In this document: positions 1 to 6,043 of the stretch, piece by piece | How the letters are laid out: every line of letters starts with the position of its first letter | Position numbering within the stretch: the stretch's first letter is position 1 | Source: Collinsella sp. | Lineage (GTDB): Bacteria > Actinomycetota > Coriobacteriia > Coriobacteriales > Coriobacteriaceae | Reading direction: 5' to 3' | Length of the DNA: 10,328 bases | NCBI GenBank assembly: GCA_019419645.1 | Contig: DXZN01000063.1 | Span: forward strand, 1 to 10,328 | Notes under the pieces: model-generated | The model's database searches: none | Told to the model about the DNA's origin: nothing | The model's input: the letters and a program-made list of their open reading frames with translations, nothing else | Made by a program: the position numbers and the translations under genes

Positions 1-149
1 CGCAGGAAGCTTGGATACGCCTAGGCGCGGTCCAAGAAATCGTCCGCACCCCCAAGGTTACGGAAAATGATCCCTTTTCCTCCGTCCCCAAGGGATTGCA
101 TGCACCGAAACGGACCGTGGCGGAATCACAGGTTGAGGACGGACAGCGA

Positions 150-247
150 AAACGTTCCTAAGCGAGCAAGGTGGCGTGAAAGAGGAGGGCATAGGCCTTG
201 TGGCCATGCCCGACGATTGAACGCCAGATTGCCGCTTAGGAGCGTTT
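150..247. repeat. Nested palindromic element, possible structured RNA
   Basis: Three helices are stacked inside one another. The outer helix pairs 150-164 with 233-247 (15 pairs, one G-T). The middle helix pairs 172-177 (TGGCGT) with 221-226 (ACGCCA). The inner hairpin pairs 187-192 (GGGCAT) with 206-211 (ATGCCC) and, after one bulged base at 193, 194-197 with 202-205 around a TTGT loop. This organisation is seen directly in the sequence. It lies upstream of the promoter of the marR operon, so it is not that operon's leader. It may be an independent small RNA, the 3' part of an upstream transcript, or a palindromic intergenic repeat; I do not recognise it as a named RNA family. Confidence 0.6.
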
Positions 248-260
248 GCAGCGTCGAGCG

Positions 261-288
261 GTTACGGCGTTTGGCAAAACGCCGTAAC
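261..288. repeat. Perfect 12-bp hairpin
   Basis: GTTACGGCGTTT (261-272) is the exact reverse complement of 277-288, with a GGCA loop. The stem is followed by TTAATAAGTTT, which is A/T-rich but has no clean T-run, so it is at best a weak intrinsic terminator for something upstream. It lies 13 nt after the nested element and 17 nt before the -35 box of the marR promoter, so it could also be a binding site or an insulating structure. Confidence 0.6.
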
Positions 289-305
289 TTAATAAGTTTG
301 GTACC

Positions 306-334
306 TTGACATTCATTTCTCATGCTCCTAGATT
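306..334 (+). promoter_or_regulatory. Sigma70-type promoter of the marR-ABC operon
   Basis: A perfect -35 hexamer TTGACA (306-311) is followed, after exactly 17 nt, by TAGATT (329-334), which matches four of six -10 consensus positions. The sequence just upstream is A/T-rich. Transcription would start near 341 and give a leader of about 50 nt. This is the best-matching promoter in the window. Confidence 0.75.
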
Positions 335-368
335 GGTTAGGCACAAAACAATTCCACTACCTAACTAA
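327..368. promoter_or_regulatory. Candidate MarR operator half-sites
   Basis: Half-sites of the type TAGG/CCTA surround the -10 box and start site. CCTA (327-330) and TAGG (338-341) form CCTA-N7-TAGG over the -10 box. TTGGTTAGG (333-341) is matched by the inverted CCTAACTAA (360-368) with one mismatch. A repressor bound here would block RNA polymerase. MarR-family proteins commonly bind such palindromes in their own promoters; that this particular protein does so is inferred from position. Confidence 0.4.
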
Positions 369-389
369 AGAAAGGAGCAACACTAATTC

Positions 390-896
390 ATGTGCGATGA
401 ACCTCTTAACCTTTGTTCGCACGAGCCCGGCGGCGACCCGTCACAGCCGGCGGATGCACCCGAAGCGGTTAGCTCAGAAGACAAGCTTGCCAAGCGCATC
501 CTCAATGGCCTGGGCTTTTGCGGCCATTACATGCATTTTCATGGCGGAGGCGTGTCCGGCAAGGCGCCCATCATCTGCCTGCTGGCCAAGCAACCCGGCG
601 GCGAGATGTCGCAGCAGGAACTCGGCATGCACTTTGACCTCAAGCCGGGGTCGCTTTCCGAGATCCTGTCCAAACTCGAGCTCAACGGCCTCATCGAGCG
701 CAGCCGTAACCCCAAGGATCGACGGCAGCTCACCATTCGCCTGACCGAAACCGGCCGGGAAAACGCCCGCATCGACCAGGCAGCCCGCATTCGCTTTAGA
801 GAGCAGGCCTTTGGTGCCCTCACCCACGACGAGCGCGAGCAGCTCGCCGAAATGCTCGATAAAATCCGCGTAACCTGGGAGGAACTGGATGATTAA
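390..896 (+). CDS. MarR-family winged-helix transcriptional regulator
   Basis: Predicted 168-residue dimeric DNA-binding repressor, probably controlling its own operon and the two exporter genes behind it. The winged-helix domain spans about residues 58-125: a helix-turn-helix around 73-102 (S-Q-Q-E-L-G-M, then P-G-S-L-S-E-I-L-S-K-L-E), and a wing at about 104-122 with the typical D-R-R then L-T-E-T-G pattern. Flanking helices (about 30-46 and 127-165) would form the dimer interface. The first 30 residues are an acidic, proline-rich tail unlikely to be folded. A cluster C44, H46, H49, H51 precedes the DNA-binding domain and might bind a metal or sense oxidation; this is speculative. The start ATG at 390 follows AAAGGAG (371-377). 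The 3' end overlaps the next gene by 8 nt, implying translational coupling. The family call is firm; the ligand is unknown. Confidence 0.9.
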   Translation: MCDEPLNLCSHEPGGDPSQPADAPEAVSSEDKLAKRILNGLGFCGHYMHFHGGGVSGKAPIICLLAKQPGGEMSQQELGMHFDLKPGSLSEILSKLELNGLIERSRNPKDRRQLTIRLTETGRENARIDQAARIRFREQAFGALTHDEREQLAEMLDKIRVTWEELDD

Positions 897-2703
897 AACC
901 CTCATGGGAAGCATCCGCGACTATATGAAAGTCACCGTTGCCACGCCGCTGCTCGTGCTTGGCGAGGTGCTCTGCGAGATGCTGATTCCATTTATCACCG
1001 CCAACCTGATCGACGCTATCAAAGACGGCGCCACCGTAGCCGAGATGCTTCCCACCGCAGGCTTTTTGGTGCTCATCGCGCTGACGTCGCTTGCTTTTGG
1101 CGCCGCGGCCGGCGTCACCTGCAGCCATGCGAGCTGCGGGTTCGCCAAGAACCTGCGTCACGACCTGTTCTACAAGATCCAGACGTTCAGCTTTGCCAAC
1201 ATCGATGAGTTCTCGAGCTCCTCGCTCGTCACGCGCCTGACCACCGATATCAACAACGTGCAGCAGGCCTTCATGATGATCATCCGTATCGCCGTGCGCG
1301 CGCCGCTGGTATTGATCTTCGCCTTTACCATGGCGTTTATCATGGGCGGCAGCGTCGCCATGGTCTACCTGGTCATCATTCCGCTGCTGGGCTTTGGACT
1401 GTTCTTTATCATCTTTAAGGCGCGCCCCATCTTCTCGCGCGTGTTCCACAAGTACGATGCCCTTAACGAGTCCGTCGAGGAAAACGTCACCGGCATGCGC
1501 GTGGTCAAGAGCTATGTGCGCGAAGACTTTGAGAAGGAGAAGTTCGCGACCGCCGCGCGCGACGTCCAAATGGACTTCACCCGCGCCGAGAAGCTGCTCG
1601 CCTTTAACAACCCCATGATGAACATCTGCGTCAACGGCGCGTTTGTCGTCATCATCTACCTGGGCTCCAAGCTCATCATCACGAGCCAGGGCACGCTGTT
1701 CGACGTGGGCCAGCTCTCCTCGACCTTTACCTATGGTTTCCAGATTCTCATGAGCCTGATGCAGCTGTCGATGATCTTTGTCATGGTGACCATGGCCGAC
1801 GAATCGGCACACCGCATTGCCGAGGTGCTAGCCGCCGAGCCCACGATCGCCGATCCCGCCGAGCCCGTGCTCGAGGTTGCCGACGGTTCCATCGACTTTG
1901 ACCACGTGAGCTTTAAGTATTCCAAGCATGCGAAGCGCCAGGCGCTCGACGATATCGACCTGCACATTACGAGCGGCGAGACCATCGGCATCATCGGCGG
2001 CACCGGCTCGGCCAAGTCCACGCTCGTTAACCTCATCGCCCGCCTGTACGACACCACCGAAGGCGCTGTGCGCGTGGGCGGCGTGGACGTGCGCGACTAC
2101 GACCTGGACGCACTGCGCCACCAGGTCGCCATGGTGCTGCAGAAAAACGTGCTGTTTAGCGGCACCATCGCCGAGAATCTGCGCTGGGGCGACCCGAACG
2201 CCACCGACGAGGAAGTCCGCGAGGCGGCACATCTGGCCTGCGCCGATGAGTTTGTCGACGGCTTCCCCAAGGGCTACGACACCTGGATCGAACAGGGCGG
2301 CTCTAATGTTTCGGGCGGTCAGAAGCAGCGCCTGTGCATTGCACGCGCCCTGCTGCGCCGCCCCAAGATCTTGATCCTGGACGACTCCACCAGCGCCGTC
2401 GACACCAAGACCGACGCCAAGATCCGCGCAGGGCTGGCAAGCTATCTGCCCAACACGACCAAGCTCATCATCGCCCAGCGCATCAGCTCCGTACAGGACG
2501 CAGACCGCATCATCGTCATGGAGGGCGGCCGAATCGCGCAGATCGGCAACCATGACGAGCTGCTCAAGACGAGCGAGATCTACCGAGAGACCTTCACCTC
2601 GCAGAACAAGATGTCTGCCGAGGGCGAAGGGGCCGTCGAGGCCGACACCGAGGCATCCGCAGCGCAAGCTCAGACCCAGGAAGGAGGCGAGGCACATGAG
2701 TAA
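889..2703 (+). CDS. ABC exporter half-transporter, degenerate ATPase site (subunit 1)
   Basis: A 604-residue membrane-permease/ATPase fusion of the MsbA/LmrC-like exporter superfamily. About six membrane spans lie in residues 16-305 and the nucleotide-binding domain in about 330-575. Walker A is G370-G-T-G-S-A-K-S-T378, with Ala in place of the third Gly. The Q-loop is Q418, the signature V-S-G-G-Q 474-478, and Walker B ends L497-D498. The catalytic Glu after Walker B is Asp499, and the switch His is Gln530 (I-A-Q-R). These two changes mark the non-hydrolysing site of a heterodimeric exporter, as in TM287 of TM287/288. The last 30 residues are a low-complexity Glu/Ala/Gln tail. The start ATG at 889 lies inside the end of marR and follows GGGAGG (877-882). 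The partner is the next gene. Likely role: ATP-driven export of hydrophobic or toxic compounds; the substrate cannot be read from sequence. Confidence 0.9.
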   Translation: MIKTLMGSIRDYMKVTVATPLLVLGEVLCEMLIPFITANLIDAIKDGATVAEMLPTAGFLVLIALTSLAFGAAAGVTCSHASCGFAKNLRHDLFYKIQTFSFANIDEFSSSSLVTRLTTDINNVQQAFMMIIRIAVRAPLVLIFAFTMAFIMGGSVAMVYLVIIPLLGFGLFFIIFKARPIFSRVFHKYDALNESVEENVTGMRVVKSYVREDFEKEKFATAARDVQMDFTRAEKLLAFNNPMMNICVNGAFVVIIYLGSKLIITSQGTLFDVGQLSSTFTYGFQILMSLMQLSMIFVMVTMADESAHRIAEVLAAEPTIADPAEPVLEVADGSIDFDHVSFKYSKHAKRQALDDIDLHITSGETIGIIGGTGSAKSTLVNLIARLYDTTEGAVRVGGVDVRDYDLDALRHQVAMVLQKNVLFSGTIAENLRWGDPNATDEEVREAAHLACADEFVDGFPKGYDTWIEQGGSNVSGGQKQRLCIARALLRRPKILILDDSTSAVDTKTDAKIRAGLASYLPNTTKLIIAQRISSVQDADRIIVMEGGRIAQIGNHDELLKTSEIYRETFTSQNKMSAEGEGAVEADTEASAAQAQTQEGGEAHE

Positions 2704-4615
2704 GGCAACGACCGCCGAGCGCGCGCTCAACCGTAAGGGCGGCACCATGTCGCGCCTCATCAAGACGCTCTTTGGCTTCTATCCCGTGCTTTTGCCCCTC
2801 GTCGTCGCCGGCGTGGTGCTCTGCGCCATCATCAACTCCATCGGCGCGACCTTCCTGCAGAGCGCCCTGCAAATTATTGGCGAATCGTGGCAGTCGGGCG
2901 ATTGGGAAGCCGCGCAGCCCAAGATCGCACAGCTCGTGACCACCCTCGCCTGCATCTACGGCGTCGGCGTCCTGTCCTCGCTCTTCTGGAACCGCGCCAT
3001 GGCTATCGTCACGCAGGGCTCGCTCGAGAAGCTGCGCGAGATGATGTTCAACCGCATGCAGGACCTGCCGATCCGCTACTTCGACACGCACCAGCGCGGC
3101 GATATCATGAGCCACTACACCAACGACATCGATACGCTGCGCCAGATGATCAGTCAGTCGCTGCCCAACCTGCTCATGACGATCATCATCATCGTCACGG
3201 TGTTCTTTATCATGCTGTACTACAGCGTGTGGATGTGCCTGGTCATCATCGCCGGCGTCGCCTTTATGACCTTTATGACCAAGCTGCTCGGCTCCAACTC
3301 CGCGCGCTTCTTCATTGCGCAGCAAACCGAGCTCGGCGTGGTCGAGGGCCATATCGAGGAGGTCATGAACGGCCAGAAGGTCGTCAAGGCGTTCTGCCAC
3401 GAGTCTGCCGCCGAGGCTGATTTTGACGAGCGCAACGAAAAGCTCTTCGAGGTCTCCCAGAAGGCCAACATGTACGCCAACATCCTCATGCCCATCCTTA
3501 TGAACCTGGGCAACCTGCTCTACGTGCTGGTCGCACTGGCGGGCGGCATTTTCCTGGCGCTGGGCGTGCCCAACCTGAGTATCTCGGGCATGGCGCTGTC
3601 CATCGCCGTCGTGGTACCGTTCCTCAACATGACCAAGCAGTTCTGCGGACAGATCGGCCAGATCTCGCAGCAGATCAACGCCGTGGTCATGGGCCTCGCC
3701 GGCGCCGACCGCATCTTTGAGCTCATCGACGAGGAGCCCGAGGCCGACGAAGGCTATGTGACGCTCGTCAACGCGCAGGTGAACCCCGATACCTGGCAGC
3801 TCGAGGAGGCCGACCACCACACCGGCATGTGGGCATGGAAACATCCGCACCGCGCAACCGGCGAGATCGAGTACGTACCGCTGCGCGGCGACCTGGTCAT
3901 GGACAACGTCGACTTTGGCTACACGCCCGACCACGAGGTGCTGCACGGCGTGTCCGTGTTTGCCAAGCCGGGCCAGAAGGTCGCGTTTGTCGGCGCCACC
4001 GGTGCCGGTAAGACGACCATCACCAACCTCTTCAACCGCTTCTACGACATTGCCGACGGCAAGATCCGCTACGACGGCATCAACGTCAACAAGATTCGCA
4101 AGGCAGATCTGCGCCGTTCGCTGGGCGTGGTGCTGCAGGACGTGAACCTGTTCACCGGCACCGTGATGGACAACATCCGCTACGGCAACCTGAGCGCCAC
4201 CGACGAGGAGTGCATCGCGGCGGCAAAGCTCGCCGGCGCCGACGACTTTATCACCCGCCTGCCCGACGGCTACGACACCATGCTTACCGGCAACGGCGCC
4301 CAGCTGTCGCAAGGCCAGCGCCAGCTGATTTCGATCGCCCGCGCTGCCGTCGCCGATCCGCCGGCAATGATTCTGGACGAGGCCACGTCGAGCATCGACA
4401 CCCGCACCGAGGCCATCGTGCAGGAGGGCATGGACAAGCTCATGGAGGGCCGCACGACATTTGTCATCGCGCACCGCTTGTCCACCGTGCGCAACTCCGA
4501 CGCGATCATCTGTCTGGACCACGGCCGCATCATCGAGCGCGGCAACCACGACGAGCTGATCGCCAAGCGCGGATATTACTATCAGCTCTATACCGGAGCG
4601 TTTGAGCTGGAGTAG
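2696..4615 (+). CDS. ABC exporter half-transporter, catalytic subunit (subunit 2)
   Basis: A 639-residue partner of the preceding protein: transmembrane domain (about 20-330), then ATPase domain (about 395-635). All key motifs are canonical: Walker A G433-A-T-G-A-G-K-T440, Q-loop Q481, Walker B M-I-L-D561 with catalytic Glu562, and switch His593 (I-A-H-R). The signature reads L-S-Q-G-Q (537-541), a variant that completes the partner's degenerate site. Between the two domains is an insert of about 45 residues (about 350-395) rich in Trp and His (W-Q-L-E, then M-W-A-W-K-H), a feature I associate with LmrD-like subunits. The frame is open further upstream, but ATG 2696 is preferred because AAGGAGG (2681-2687) sits 8 nt before it and it overlaps the previous stop by 8 nt. 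The heterodimer would be an inner-membrane exporter under MarR control. The multidrug substrate range is inferred from family and regulator. Confidence 0.9.
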   Translation: MSKATTAERALNRKGGTMSRLIKTLFGFYPVLLPLVVAGVVLCAIINSIGATFLQSALQIIGESWQSGDWEAAQPKIAQLVTTLACIYGVGVLSSLFWNRAMAIVTQGSLEKLREMMFNRMQDLPIRYFDTHQRGDIMSHYTNDIDTLRQMISQSLPNLLMTIIIIVTVFFIMLYYSVWMCLVIIAGVAFMTFMTKLLGSNSARFFIAQQTELGVVEGHIEEVMNGQKVVKAFCHESAAEADFDERNEKLFEVSQKANMYANILMPILMNLGNLLYVLVALAGGIFLALGVPNLSISGMALSIAVVVPFLNMTKQFCGQIGQISQQINAVVMGLAGADRIFELIDEEPEADEGYVTLVNAQVNPDTWQLEEADHHTGMWAWKHPHRATGEIEYVPLRGDLVMDNVDFGYTPDHEVLHGVSVFAKPGQKVAFVGATGAGKTTITNLFNRFYDIADGKIRYDGINVNKIRKADLRRSLGVVLQDVNLFTGTVMDNIRYGNLSATDEECIAAAKLAGADDFITRLPDGYDTMLTGNGAQLSQGQRQLISIARAAVADPPAMILDEATSSIDTRTEAIVQEGMDKLMEGRTTFVIAHRLSTVRNSDAIICLDHGRIIERGNHDELIAKRGYYYQLYTGAFELE

Positions 4616-4629
4616 GACCGGTTACTGAC

Positions 4630-4737
4630 GGAGGGTGCCCCGGGGGCGGCGGGGTATTTCCTCCGTGCTCAAACATTCTCGCTGCGCTGCGAAACTGCGC
4701 GCGGAGGAAATACCCCGCCGCCCCCGGGGCACCCTCC
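4630..4737. repeat. Large palindromic element with 36-bp perfect arms
   Basis: Positions 4630-4665 are the exact reverse complement of 4702-4737. Three further pairs on the inner side (one of them G-T) follow before a loop of about 30 nt (4669-4698). The loop contains its own small 4-bp hairpin (4679-4682 with 4689-4692). The arms carry a G/C-only core (4640-4654). No T-run follows, and the stem is far longer than intrinsic terminators normally are. It lies 14 nt after the exporter operon and may act as a transcript-end stabiliser or be a mobile palindrome of the REP/MITE kind. It contains no transposase. Confidence 0.85.
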
Positions 4738-4779
4738 TACGCGCAATCAGCCCGTCATTTAGAACGGAATAAAAGTTTG

Positions 4780-4813
4780 CGAGGCCCTGGCCATTTGGCC
4801 AGGGCCTCGTTTT
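4780..4813 (+). terminator. Intrinsic terminator of the marR-ABC operon
   Basis: CGAGGCCCTGGCC (4780-4792) pairs perfectly with 4797-4809 across an ATTT loop and is followed by TTTT (4810-4813). This is a classical rho-independent terminator for + strand transcription. It lies about 165 nt after the last exporter gene, behind the long palindrome. On the opposite strand the stem is followed a few bases later by CTTTTA, so it may also stop lysR transcripts arriving from the right. Confidence 0.85.
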
Positions 4814-4816
4814 GTA

Positions 4817-4898
4817 AGGATGATTTTTCTGGGACGGGGATTAAATAATCATTGTGTACCGAATGATTATTTAATCCCCGTCCCAGAAAAATCATCCT
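4817..4898. repeat. Palindromic element with 37-bp perfect arms and A/T-rich tip
   Basis: Positions 4817-4853 are the exact reverse complement of 4862-4898, leaving an 8-nt loop (4854-4861). The arm is built of TTTTTCTGGGACGGGG (4824-4839) followed by an A/T-rich segment. There is no T-run on either exit, so it is not a normal terminator. The 16-nt block recurs at 9483-9498 and its inverted core at 4916-4926, which suggests a dispersed intergenic repeat family. It sits between the convergent exporter and lysR genes. Confidence 0.85.
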
Positions 4899-4915
4899 CG
4901 AAGTAACTAAAAGAG

Positions 4916-4926
4916 CCCCGTCCCAG
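4916..4926 (-). repeat. Extra inverted copy of the CTGGGACGGGG core
   Basis: CCCCGTCCCAG here is the reverse complement of the 11-nt core in the palindrome just upstream and of the copy at 9488-9498. It lies 5 nt beyond the stop codon of the leftward lysR gene, so lysR transcripts would read it in the sense orientation. It may be the remnant of a second element. Confidence 0.55.
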
Positions 4927-4931
4927 GTGAG

Positions 4932-5810
4932 CTAGGTGAGAAGCTGGGCCATGGCGTTGACGAATTTTTGGACTTGGAGGGTGGGCTCGAGCGGGTAGTG
5001 CAGAAAGACTGGCACCTCGCGACCACATAGGAACGGCACGCCCACAAAGGCCGGGTGTACCCCCGACCATGCGCCGCAGGTGAGCACCGCGTCGCCTTTT
5101 TCCTCGGCTTCGTTAAAGAGCGCAAAGTCGAAGCTATCCACATCGATCACGTCCACGCCACCGTCGGCCAAAAGATCGATACGCAGGCTGTCCATGGCGT
5201 CGTTGCCGTGGCGAAGCACGCGAAGGCGCATGCCCTCCAGGTCGGCGACCGTGATGCGCGTCTTGCGCGCAAGCGGGCTCGTGCGCGGCACATCAATATA
5301 AAACGGTACGTTGACGATAAGGAGCTTTTGGCAGGCGTCGCCCCAGCGCGGGGTCGAAAAACTCGACTGCACCACATCCACTTCGCGACCAAGACTGCGC
5401 ATGACGGCCTCGCGCTCATCGTAGAGGTCACTCACCGGCACAATCTCAAAGCGCAGCGACGGCTCCAACTCGTGCACACTCGGCCACATCGACAGCGTCT
5501 GGCGCCCCGGGCACATCATCGACACGCCCAGGCGCACGGCGCCGCCATCGCCCGCCGCGCGTCGGGCGCGGCGCAACGCATCCTCGGACTGGCGCATGAT
5601 CGAGCGCGCATCGTCCACCAGCAGTGCACCCGCCGGCGTCACCTTGACGCCCGAGTGTGAGCGCTCGAACAACGTGATGCCAAACTCGGCCTCGAATCCC
5701 GACACCTGCTTGACGAGCGCCGGGGTCGACACGCGCAATTTTGCCGCGGCGCGCGAGAAGCTTCCCAGCTCCGCGGCGGCCGTTATGGCCTCGAGTCGTC
5801 GATCGTACAC
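4932..5810 (-). CDS. LysR-family transcriptional regulator
   Basis: A 292-residue regulator, normal length for the family. The N-terminal winged helix-turn-helix covers about residues 3-62 (G16-S-F-S-R-A-A-A-K-L, then V-K-Q-V-S-G-F-E-A-E-F-G, ending L-F-E-R). A linker helix (about 63-85) leads to the periplasmic-binding-protein-like effector domain (about 90-290). The start is GTG (complement of 5808-5810), preceded at 6 nt by GGGAG (complement of 5817-5821); the ATG overlapping it is out of frame. It is transcribed divergently from the dehydrogenase/transporter cluster at 6044-9358, the usual position of a LysR activator next to the genes it controls, so it probably senses that pathway's substrate. 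Effector-domain identity is too generic to name the ligand. The TAG stop lies just before the palindromes shared with the exporter operon. Confidence 0.92.
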   Translation of the reverse strand: MYDRRLEAITAAAELGSFSRAAAKLRVSTPALVKQVSGFEAEFGITLFERSHSGVKVTPAGALLVDDARSIMRQSEDALRRARRAAGDGGAVRLGVSMMCPGRQTLSMWPSVHELEPSLRFEIVPVSDLYDEREAVMRSLGREVDVVQSSFSTPRWGDACQKLLIVNVPFYIDVPRTSPLARKTRITVADLEGMRLRVLRHGNDAMDSLRIDLLADGGVDVIDVDSFDFALFNEAEEKGDAVLTCGAWSGVHPAFVGVPFLCGREVPVFLHYPLEPTLQVQKFVNAMAQLLT

Positions 5811-5908
5811 ATCAATCTCCCGTTTCCAGACATATGGCCATGCGTTGCCAAAGGGGGTTGTTTTGGCAGGTCACACACTCAATTAAGAACAAATCGTCTC
5901 GTAAGCTA

Positions 5909-5923
5909 TAAACCACAGGTTTA
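5909..5923. promoter_or_regulatory. Candidate LysR operator in the divergent gap
   Basis: TAAACC-ACA-GGTTTA is a perfect 6+6 inverted repeat with a 3-nt spacer, inside a second pair of short arms CGTAA (5900-5904) and TTACG (5921-5925). LysR proteins bind interrupted palindromes containing a T near one end and an A near the other in divergent gaps. The site lies about 100 nt from the lysR start and about 120 nt from the dehydrogenase start, upstream of the -35 box proposed for the latter, which suits activation. Assignment is by position only. Confidence 0.45.
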
Positions 5924-5945
5924 CGCCATTCTAACAAATATGCAA

Positions 5946-5974
5946 TTCACCTGCGCAAATTCAAAGCATACGAT
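5946..5974 (+). promoter_or_regulatory. Candidate promoter of the SDR-MFS-Gfo/Idh cluster
   Basis: TTCACC (5946-5951) and TACGAT (5969-5974) are separated by 17 nt; each matches four of six consensus positions. The start point would be near 5981, giving a leader of about 60 nt. The weak match is compatible with a promoter needing an activator. I could not find an equally good lysR promoter on the other strand. Confidence 0.4.
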
Positions 5975-6043
5975 AACCAGCGAAAACCACGTGGGTCGAG
6001 TAATGGGAGCGGCCCACCGGGAGGCACAAGAAGGGAAGTTCCT

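Larger units (their letters stand above)
1..305. other. Intergenic region without a supported gene
   Basis: No open frame here has a ribosome-binding site and a recognisable protein. One frame is open from the left edge (3-161, stop TAA at 159-161) and could in principle be the tail of an upstream gene, but it has no recognisable domain and runs into a self-complementary block. A small 6-bp hairpin (71-76 with 90-95) lies near the left edge. The notable contents are the nested inverted-repeat block at 150-247 and the hairpin at 261-288, listed separately. Confidence 0.6.

Noticed and set aside
3..161. Open + strand frame entering from the left edge, possibly the tail of an upstream gene
   Set aside because: 52 codons without a recognisable domain; it ends inside the outer arm of the nested element. 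Cannot be decided without the flanking sequence.
67..309. Open + strand frame of 80 codons at the left end
   Set aside because: No ribosome-binding site, Arg-rich composition typical of an unused frame, and it runs straight through the nested inverted repeat and the hairpin at 261-288.
2594..4549. 651-codon open frame on the minus strand
   Set aside because: Antisense shadow of ABC subunit 2, with no domain and His/Asp/Val-rich repeats of low complexity.
4817..4898. The 37-bp palindrome as an intrinsic terminator
   Set aside because: No T-run follows the stem on either strand; the neighbouring hairpin at 4780-4813 is a far better terminator.
4616..4931. CRISPR array or insertion sequence in the repeat-rich convergent gap
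   Set aside because: The repeats are inverted pairs, not evenly spaced direct repeats, and there is no transposase or cas gene in the window.
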